DNA of 11,152 bases. Origin: Candidatus Hydrogenedentota bacterium (GTDB lineage: Bacteria > Hydrogenedentota > Hydrogenedentia > Hydrogenedentales > SLHB01). Position 1 is the first letter of the stretch, and each line of letters begins with the position of its first letter. A program made the position numbers and the translations under genes. Of the stretch, positions 6,394-11,152 are shown piece by piece. Location of the stretch: NCBI GenBank assembly GCA_013349485.1, contig DUZM01000098.1:1-11152 (forward strand), written 5' to 3'. Under the pieces are notes generated by a model. It made no database searches. It saw only the letters and a program-made list of their open reading frames with translations, and was not told the origin of the DNA.

Positions 6394-6918
6394 TTAGGTT
6401 TTCCGGCCGGGCAGCTCTTCTTGCAGAATGCGTTCGAGGCAACGCGCGGCAGGTTTCTTGTGAAGGGCGGCGAGTATCCATGGCCAAAGGAAGCCCCAAA
6501 ACGCGACGTTGCCGCCGAATAGGGCCACGAACAGCGGACTCGTGAGCGTTTTCCGCTGCTGGGGCGAAATCCACGGCAAAACGAACAGAAGGCCGCAAAG
6601 GAGCGCCAGGCCTATTCCGCCACAAAGCAGACCGGCGTACCGAGTCCAACGCCAATAGGTGACCCGATACGTGATGCGGGTCGAGCTTTCGCGCCGGAGG
6701 ACCACGTCGTTCAGCCCGATATTGAAAGCGGTCAGGGCGTCGGCAGCGCTGAACCGGACCTCGTCTCGCGTTCTCCAATGGACCACGTAATTTGCACGAC
6801 GTCGGCTTCCCGGGAGGAACAGCCCATCGCGCACGCGCGCCTCGATCCGTTCCGTCAAGTCCTCCGGCACATTATCCGCCTTGATAGCGCCCTCGAACTC
6901 CGGAACGAACGGCATCAT
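6394..6918 (-). CDS. Two-span membrane protein of unknown family
   Basis: The 174-residue product is read from the ATG at 6918 (second ATG in MM). A GGGGA ribosome site lies just upstream, whereas the longer version starting at 7020 would run through a 12-bp hairpin and adds basic, low-complexity sequence. Residues 1-90 are soluble and charged; in them ANYVVHWRTRDEVRFSAADA (42-61) and STRITYRVTYWRW (79-91) look like a small beta-rich domain. Two hydrophobic spans follow (about 95-116, and 128-152 with FWGFLWPW), then a basic and mixed-charge tail (153-174). The expected layout is N-terminus and C-terminus in the cytoplasm with a short external loop near 117-127. It is the last gene of the leftward group and converges with the second lipoprotein. 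I recognise no family and no catalytic motif. Confidence 0.7.
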   Translation of the reverse strand: MMPFVPEFEGAIKADNVPEDLTERIEARVRDGLFLPGSRRRANYVVHWRTRDEVRFSAADALTAFNIGLNDVVLRRESSTRITYRVTYWRWTRYAGLLCGGIGLALLCGLLFVLPWISPQQRKTLTSPLFVALFGGNVAFWGFLWPWILAALHKKPAARCLERILQEELPGRKT

Positions 6919-6952
6919 GCGTCTTCCCCAGCGATTCCAGCGTGGTTTGGGC

Positions 6953-6984
6953 GCACGCCACGAGGTCTCGAACTCGTGGCGTGC
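6953..6984 (-). terminator. Perfect 12-bp hairpin between the DUF4432 and membrane-protein genes
   Basis: GCACGCCACGAG (6953-6964) and CTCGTGGCGTGC (6973-6984) are exact reverse complements around an 8-base loop. This is the most stable inverted repeat found in the window. It lies in the 111-base gap downstream of the epimerase-like gene and upstream of the membrane protein. No T-run follows on either strand. It may terminate or attenuate transcription between the two genes, or stabilise the upstream mRNA. Confidence 0.5.
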
Positions 6985-7029
6985 TGACGCCCTCGGCGGC
7001 GCCCTCCCGTCGTCACGCAACGGTTGTGC

Positions 7030-8160
7030 TCATGGCTTCTTCACGAATTCCGTGTAGTGGTCTACGTACTTCGTTTTAATCTTGCGGCGTGCGGCGCGGA
7101 GGGCGCGGACTTGCCGGACATCGGTGATCGGGCCGAACTCGAGGTGGAAGTGTTTGCTTTCGCCGGCGCGGATGGTATGGAGCAGGCCGAGTTTGCGATC
7201 GACGCCGCGACCCTCGACGCTGCAGTTGCACGGTTCGAACCCGACGACGTAATCCTGCTCGCCCATTTGTTTCCATTCGGCGAATCGGGGCAGTTCGTTC
7301 TTATTGTATTTGGCGTAGACGCCGAATCCTTCGCCGCCGTGGTCGAATCCATCGTTTACGATAGCGACGGTTACGTCGCCGTTCCGCGCGGTGGCCATGT
7401 CGTGGTAGTAGACTTTCTCGGCATACTTGTGAGTAGGCGGGTCGATCTTATGGTGGTCTCGCTTTCCGTCTTCGGCCTGGGGGTCGCGCGGGGCTACGCA
7501 CCGGCTCGGCATGATCATCTCGGAGCCCGCGTCCACAGCCGGCCAACCGATGTTGATGTGATAGAGCAACTGAAACTTCGCGTTGTTGAACCCCTCGTTG
7601 GTCACGACATCGTGTATCCAGAACCGGCGTTCGCCGAGCGTCGTCGAGACCTCACGCGCAAGCGTCAAGTTCTCGCCGAACACGACGGTTTCGCGCATGA
7701 GGCCGCTGACGCTTAGCACGTAGCTGTTGCCGTGCCATTCTTGTGTGATCTTGATGTCCCTGGCCGGAGCATTGCCAATGCGGCCGTGCAGGCCGGTTCC
7801 CAGCAACCCGCTCTCCTCATCGGGCGCGCCGACATTCATCAGCCCGCACGTGCCTACGAGCCCGCCCTGAAAACTCCGCAACCACCGCAGCCACTCGGCC
7901 TCGTAGTATTGCGGCGCGACGTCCCCCGTGCTCGAGCGCCACCCCATCGCCTTGCCGCAGAACGACGCGGACGCAATATCGAGGCATTTGTCCAACAGCA
8001 GGGTCAGTTCGAGTCCGCTGCCCGTGTGGATGATGGCCGCGCGCGCGGGCCGCTCGTTGCCGTCATCCAACTGCACCGTGCGGACGCCGGCAATCTGGCC
8101 CATGTTCCCGACCCGCCTGCGCAGTTCCTTTACGGCATATTTCTTCCCGTAGATTTCCAT
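7030..8160 (-). CDS. DUF4432 aldose 1-epimerase-like protein
   Basis: The 376-residue protein begins at the ATG at 8160, which follows GGGGAGAA at good distance; a GTG at 8178 would place that site inside the gene. The sequence has the features of the DUF4432 branch of the galactose-mutarotase-like superfamily: LLLDKCLDIA (54-63), FQGGLVGTCGLMNVGAPDE (97-115), GLHGRIGN with H125 (123-130), LLYHINIGWP with H201 (198-207) and GFEPCNCS with E309 (307-314). In aldose epimerases a histidine and a glutamate act as acid and base; H125 or H201 with E309 are the candidates here. There is no signal peptide, so a cytoplasmic role in converting or binding a sugar or sugar acid is likely. The substrate is not evident, and the neighbours are not a sugar operon. 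The CHAP gene lies 180 bases upstream, so the gene probably has its own promoter. Confidence 0.82.
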   Translation of the reverse strand: MEIYGKKYAVKELRRRVGNMGQIAGVRTVQLDDGNERPARAAIIHTGSGLELTLLLDKCLDIASASFCGKAMGWRSSTGDVAPQYYEAEWLRWLRSFQGGLVGTCGLMNVGAPDEESGLLGTGLHGRIGNAPARDIKITQEWHGNSYVLSVSGLMRETVVFGENLTLAREVSTTLGERRFWIHDVVTNEGFNNAKFQLLYHINIGWPAVDAGSEMIMPSRCVAPRDPQAEDGKRDHHKIDPPTHKYAEKVYYHDMATARNGDVTVAIVNDGFDHGGEGFGVYAKYNKNELPRFAEWKQMGEQDYVVGFEPCNCSVEGRGVDRKLGLLHTIRAGESKHFHLEFGPITDVRQVRALRAARRKIKTKYVDHYTEFVKKP

Positions 8161-8340
8161 GATCGTTTCTCCCCGCACTCCTTCCCACTCGTCTACTTAG
8201 GACAGCATAAGTCATCGCGTGAGCAAAATCCATTCGACAGTGAGCCGAAGGCCTGAGGAAATCAAGGAGAAGATCGTTTGACGCCGCGGATGATAGGCTT
8301 CGAGTCAGCCGGAGAGCGGAACATGGCGCCCCATTCGAGG

Positions 8341-8871
8341 TCACGATTGGGTTGCCGGGGGATACTCGTAAGTATTTGGGATACGAATGTATCCGCGTAT
8401 GTGCCTGTTTCGCTCTCTTCTGGGGACAGCTGAGATATCGTTCACGTTGCCCTCTGCGACAACGAGACCTTTCTTGTCGCTCGAAAGCAGGACGCCGATG
8501 TGGTCATGAGGACCCGGGTCAAAAACGCGATCGTACACCACAATGTCCCCTCGACGTGGGCGAAAGTGCAGATTTCTGGCCGAGAAGTAGAAACGGTTTT
8601 GCGGAAGCTTCGCCCATTGAATCCAGGACAAAACACCGGCGAAAGAACAGGAAACCGGTTCCGGATGTCTCGCCGGAATGTCAAAACCCGCCTGGATACA
8701 GCAGTGATAGACGAACGCCGCGCACCATTTTCGCTTGAAATCGCCGCGAGGCCCCCGGGGGAAATGATCGGTGAGCACGGACAGATTCGACCTCAACCCC
8801 ATGGTGTTGCCGTGAAACGGCGTGCGGGCCAGGCGCTCTGCGACCTCGGCCAGTCGTTTGCGGCTTCCCAT
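8341..8871 (-). CDS. Small cytoplasmic CHAP-domain amidase/peptidase
   Basis: The 176-residue protein is read from the ATG at 8871, only 13 bases after the stop of the radical SAM gene; longer in-frame versions would overlap that gene and have no ribosome site that I can see. It matches the CHAP (cysteine, histidine-dependent amidohydrolase/peptidase) fold: C50 in WCAAFVYHCC (49-58) as nucleophile, PRRGDIVVYDR (105-115), H124 in DHIGVLLS (123-130) as base, and E140/N142 in AEGNVN as the polar third position. CHAP enzymes cut peptidoglycan cross-bridges or other amides such as glutathionylspermidine. No signal peptide or cell-wall-binding repeat is present, which argues against a secreted lysin and fits a cytoplasmic amidase acting with the radical SAM enzyme. 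The ribosome site is weak, so coupling to the upstream gene is likely. Confidence 0.78.
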   Translation of the reverse strand: MGSRKRLAEVAERLARTPFHGNTMGLRSNLSVLTDHFPRGPRGDFKRKWCAAFVYHCCIQAGFDIPARHPEPVSCSFAGVLSWIQWAKLPQNRFYFSARNLHFRPRRGDIVVYDRVFDPGPHDHIGVLLSSDKKGLVVAEGNVNDISAVPRRERNRHIRGYIRIPNTYEYPPATQS

Positions 8872-8884
8872 ATGACATCTCGCT

Positions 8885-9961
8885 TCAGGAACCAACGTGA
8901 GCAGTCCCGCCGCTCTTGCGCCGACGTGCAAGCCAACACCGCACTGCGGAGAGTGAGGTGTGCACCTTTTCAGACTGCGCATCGCCGTGCCTGTTGGCCA
9001 ACCCACGAAGCGCCTTCTTGTCTCTCTTTGCGAGGATGGTACGCAGGGTCGAGCGAGTTCGCAAATACTTGGCGACCGTTACTTCGAGCGGCTGTGAGAT
9101 CTTCCCGATCTCGGCATCGTTATCCGAGTGTGCGTGCGTGACGACCCCTGTCTCGCTGATTGATAGCTCGAGCGACGAGCGTTGCCATCGGGGGAACTTG
9201 GCGATGTCGCCTGCGATTGCACGCTCGACCCAGTACGCTTCCGTGTGCACTTTCGGCAACCGATCTCCGAGCGCCGAGGGAAGGCTCTCATACTGCTTGA
9301 TAGTGGGCCGGAGGTGCTCGGATTCGATTGCGCTGCCCGAATGCGTCCATGTGCCCAGAAACAGCTTGGTTCGATTCTCCCCCGAGCGTTGGTCGAGGAG
9401 CTTCAGCAGGCCGGGAATGTCGGCCAAATTCCTTGTATTCACGAAGACCGCCCAATACACATCGAATTCGGCTGCTATACAGAGCGTCGCGACCTCCATC
9501 GTCTTTCGAAACGCGCCCTTCCTTTGCACGAACCAGTCGTGCTCTTCCTCGAGGCCGTGGAACGTGAACTGGAAGGTCTTGACACCGTATTCCCTCAGCT
9601 GCCGAAGACGTCTCGAGGGGTCGTCCCACTGCAGAATTCCCGCTCCGTGCGTGGGGAAGGCGGTTAGACAGGAGCGGAAGCCTTTCTGCCACAGCTTCTC
9701 GATCACTGACTCGATATCCAGATAGTCGAACGGATCGTCATGGAGAAACAAGAACACGTTCTTCTTACGAGTGCACATGCGAGAGAGTTTCTTGGTGATG
9801 TCCAAGATGTCTGTGGCTGAGACACGGTGTTCGAAAGGAACAGTCCCAGCGCTTACATAACAGTGCCTGCATCGATTGCGACACTTGACGGCCCGGATCT
9901 GGACACAGAGCCTCGAGAACCGGGGGCCGTCGTATGGGGTGGATAGCTTACGCAAGTCCAT
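8885..9961 (-). CDS. Radical SAM enzyme, SPASM-like family without visible auxiliary-cluster cysteines
   Basis: The 358-residue protein is read from the ATG at 9961 behind GGAG at about 10 bases; the longer version from 10093 would enter the toxin gene. The radical SAM signature CRNRCRHC gives C27, C31 and C34 for the iron-sulfur cluster that cleaves S-adenosylmethionine. HDDPFDY (74-80) stands where relatives have the GGEP-type motif, and FTFHGLEEEHDWFVQRKGAF (132-151) strongly resembles the strand 4 region of SPASM/peptide-modifying enzymes. Near the C-terminus LELSISETGVVTHAHSDND (264-282) looks like the start of a SPASM/Twitch module, but histidine is found where cysteine would be expected and only C342 lies downstream. 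It is probably an oxygen-sensitive cytoplasmic enzyme modifying a peptide or small molecule. The gene is followed after 13 bases by the CHAP amidase and preceded by a toxin-antitoxin pair. Confidence 0.85.
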   Translation of the reverse strand: MDLRKLSTPYDGPRFSRLCVQIRAVKCRNRCRHCYVSAGTVPFEHRVSATDILDITKKLSRMCTRKKNVFLFLHDDPFDYLDIESVIEKLWQKGFRSCLTAFPTHGAGILQWDDPSRRLRQLREYGVKTFQFTFHGLEEEHDWFVQRKGAFRKTMEVATLCIAAEFDVYWAVFVNTRNLADIPGLLKLLDQRSGENRTKLFLGTWTHSGSAIESEHLRPTIKQYESLPSALGDRLPKVHTEAYWVERAIAGDIAKFPRWQRSSLELSISETGVVTHAHSDNDAEIGKISQPLEVTVAKYLRTRSTLRTILAKRDKKALRGLANRHGDAQSEKVHTSLSAVRCWLARRRKSGGTAHVGS

Positions 9962-10064
9962 AGTCGTTATGCTCCGATACAAAAACGCAACTCTACGATC
10001 TCTAACTGGAGCGCGGAAGAAGAGCACAGGCATGGCGTTGCGGTTTGAGGCGGATGTTCGTAAG

Positions 10065-10361
10065 CTACATCTCCGGGATGCCTCTGGCCGCATGCCAGAT
10101 CCGGGCGATTTCGACGAGCTTCTCTTCGCGTCGCACCCGATAAACGATTCGGCATGGTCGGCGGATGATTTCTCTGATCGCTGGGTCGCTTAACTCTGGC
10201 ACGATCCTCCCGGATTCCGGGAATTCTCTCAGTCGTTCGATGGCCGCAAATACGCTGCGACCAAACTCCGCCGCCGCCTGACGATCCGATTCGGAAATAT
10301 AGGATAGAAGGTCCCAGAGGTCCAGGCGGGCCGTTGAGGACCAAACTAGCTTGAAAGCCAT
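10065..10361 (-). CDS. ParE/RelE-family toxin
   Basis: The 98-residue basic protein has the ParE/RelE layout: an N-terminal strand and helix KLVWSSTARLDLWDLLSYI (4-22), a second helix AAEFGRSVFAAIERLREFP (30-48), then GR.VPEL (51-57) and the C-terminal strands REIIRRPCRIVYRVRREEKLVEIARIWHAAR (63-93). ParE-branch toxins poison DNA gyrase, whereas RelE-branch toxins cut ribosome-bound mRNA; the sequence fits ParE better but this is not proved. The gene overlaps the 3' end of its antitoxin by 16 bases, as in many type II toxin-antitoxin operons, and the pair should be translated from one message controlled by the antitoxin-toxin complex. The radical SAM gene begins 103 bases downstream. Confidence 0.85.
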   Translation of the reverse strand: MAFKLVWSSTARLDLWDLLSYISESDRQAAAEFGRSVFAAIERLREFPESGRIVPELSDPAIREIIRRPCRIVYRVRREEKLVEIARIWHAARGIPEM

Positions 10362-10531
10362 TCCTCGAAATCCTTGGTGACTTTCTTGTGAGGAATGGCC
10401 TTGCCTTGGTCGAGTTCCCGAAGACCCTTGCGGACACCCGCGACGAAATTGATTCGCTCCTGAATATCATCCCATGTGGCATCTTCAGGAAGCGACTCGA
10501 TTATGTGGATAGCTGTCGCTTTCGTGCTCAT
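10346..10531 (-). CDS. Antitoxin of the type II toxin-antitoxin pair
   Basis: The 61-residue acidic-to-mixed protein precedes and overlaps the ParE-type toxin. It matches a pattern common in short partners of RelE/ParE toxins: an N-terminal IESLPEDATWDDIQERI (11-27), a helix FVAGVRKGLRELDQGKAI (29-46), then a charged PHKKVTKDFEEWL tail (47-59). The N-terminal half is the likely dimerisation or DNA-binding part and the tail probably covers the toxin. A 17-bp palindrome 20 bases upstream of the start is the likely operator. Only 6 bases separate a candidate -10 from the ATG, and the AGGAG ribosome-like site lies 13 bases away, so the mRNA may be leaderless or nearly so. Confidence 0.78.
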   Translation of the reverse strand: MSTKATAIHIIESLPEDATWDDIQERINFVAGVRKGLRELDQGKAIPHKKVTKDFEEWLSS

Positions 10532-10537
10532 GTTCGT

Positions 10538-10566
10538 AGTGTAGCTCCTGCACTTGCGTTACGCAA
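10538..10566 (-). promoter_or_regulatory. Candidate promoter of the toxin-antitoxin operon
   Basis: On the minus strand TTGCGT (10561-10566) is followed after 17 bases by TACACT (10538-10543). The -35 overlaps the palindrome, as expected for autoregulation. The -10 is just 6 bases from the antitoxin ATG, so transcription would start at or very near the start codon. Confidence 0.42.
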
Positions 10567-10568
10567 GT
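10552..10568. promoter_or_regulatory. 17-bp palindrome, likely toxin-antitoxin operator
   Basis: ACTTGCGT and ACGCAAGT are perfect 8-base inverted arms around a single T. It lies 20 bases upstream of the antitoxin start, in the 59-base gap after the acetyltransferase gene, and covers a candidate -35. The one-base centre makes an RNA hairpin terminator unlikely and a dimeric protein-binding site likely. Confidence 0.55.
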
Positions 10569-10590
10569 TCAAACGACCGCGCCAAATCCG

Positions 10591-11106
10591 TCATACGTCG
10601 AGCTCGCTGAATTCCGGGAGGTATTTGGCCGTGCCGTTCACGCGGGCGAGGACGCCTTTCTTCAACTCGATTACCATGAAGGCCTCGGGTTCGTTGTACT
10701 CGTTCAGGATGCCGTAGGGGGCCGCGGCCGCGAACCCAAACCGCGCATAATAGCCAGGGCCTCCGAGCACAAAAACGGCGTCTGCGCCGAGCTGCCGGCA
10801 CTGGACAAGTCCGTCGCGAACGAGGCGCGAACCAGTGCCTTTGCGCTGGTACTCGGGCAACACGGCGAGCGGCGCAAGCCCAAGCGCCTCGAAGGAAGGC
10901 TGTTCCGGTGCCATGGTCATCCGCGTGAAGAGGATGTGGCCGACTATCGTGTCGTCTATGAGGGCCACGAGCGATAGCACCATCTTGTTTCTCTCCCGCA
11001 GCACATCGACCAACCGCGCCTCATCATGAGTAGGAAACGCTTTCTCGAGTACCTGCCGAATCGCGCTGGCGTCATCCGGTTGCTCGGGTCGTACGGCAAG
11101 CAACAT
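10591..11106 (-). CDS. GNAT N-acetyltransferase, YhbS-like
   Basis: The 171-residue cytoplasmic protein starts at 11106, with GAGG 6 bases upstream. It has the GNAT fold pattern: an N-terminal helix DASAIRQVLEKAF (12-24), strand SLVALIDDTIVGHILFTRM (45-63), motif A LAPLAVLPEYQRKGTGSRLV (77-96) whose QRKGTG (87-92) binds acetyl-CoA, and VFVLGGPGYYARFGF (111-125), which is typical of the YhbS (COG3153) branch. Proteins of this type transfer an acetyl group to an amine; the substrate is unknown. The length is normal. It lies upstream of the toxin-antitoxin pair in the same direction but is probably transcribed separately, because the pair carries its own operator and promoter. Confidence 0.88.
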   Translation of the reverse strand: MLLAVRPEQPDDASAIRQVLEKAFPTHDEARLVDVLRERNKMVLSLVALIDDTIVGHILFTRMTMAPEQPSFEALGLAPLAVLPEYQRKGTGSRLVRDGLVQCRQLGADAVFVLGGPGYYARFGFAAAAPYGILNEYNEPEAFMVIELKKGVLARVNGTAKYLPEFSELDV

Positions 11107-11152
11107 CGCTAACCTCGAAGGGCAATCGCACTAAACCGTCGCCGCATCAATA

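Noticed and set aside
5678..6778. Open frame of 366 codons on the minus strand
   Set aside because: It is antisense to the second lipoprotein and overlaps the membrane-protein gene; the product is Arg/Pro/Ala-rich shadow sequence.
7024..7716. Open frame of 230 codons on the plus strand
   Set aside because: It is antisense to the DUF4432 gene, whose motifs and ribosome site are clear.
8161..8340. Search for a promoter or small RNA in the 180-base gap before the DUF4432 gene
   Set aside because: A TATGCT -10-like hexamer is present on the minus strand but its -35 match is poor; nothing else is convincing.
8916..9725. Open frame of 269 codons on the plus strand
   Set aside because: It is antisense to the radical SAM gene, which has the full CxxxCxxC signature.

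Overview
The window is about 11.2 kb of GC-rich bacterial chromosome. It holds ten genes visible at normal size, one 37-codon small gene, and several intergenic signals. Three features suggest a free-living Gram-negative-type bacterium of the Candidatus Hydrogenedentota / PVC-like sphere: three lipoprotein genes, a lipoprotein with Gly-Glu repeat linkers joining PKD domains to a CotH kinase-like domain, and a secreted metallophosphoesterase of the 'DRTGG' type. This placement is inference from domain style; no rRNA or other marker gene is present. There are no phage, IS, CRISPR, tRNA or rRNA features.

Left part (1-4217): a calcineurin-like metallophosphoesterase runs leftward off the edge. 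It is divergent from a large surface lipoprotein (two PKD domains, Gly-Glu linker, calcium-binding thrombospondin-3 repeats, CotH domain). The 226-base gap between them holds candidate promoters for both directions. The lipoprotein converges on a leftward short-chain polyprenyl (farnesyl-type) diphosphate synthase.

Centre (4218-6316): after a mostly empty 378-base gap with a good sigma70-type promoter comes a rightward cluster. It contains a 37-residue single-span membrane peptide, a hairpin that starts on its stop codon, and two tandem lipoproteins that share a homologous C-terminal domain ('FPxDVPV.xG'). The paralogues are separated by 10 bases and are very probably co-transcribed. A second hairpin sits on the stop codon of the last gene.

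Right part (6394-11106): every gene points leftward. In transcription order these are a YhbS-like GNAT acetyltransferase, an antitoxin/ParE-type toxin pair behind a 17-bp palindrome (likely operator), a radical SAM enzyme with no visible SPASM cysteines, a small cytoplasmic CHAP amidase 13 bases downstream of it, a DUF4432 aldose-epimerase-like protein, and a two-span membrane protein of unknown family. A perfect 12-bp hairpin separates the last two.

The strongest candidates for undescribed biology are the radical SAM/CHAP pair, which looks like a two-gene peptide- or amide-modifying unit without an obvious substrate, and the membrane micropeptide plus twin-lipoprotein cluster. The rest looks like ordinary housekeeping or surface-protein content.
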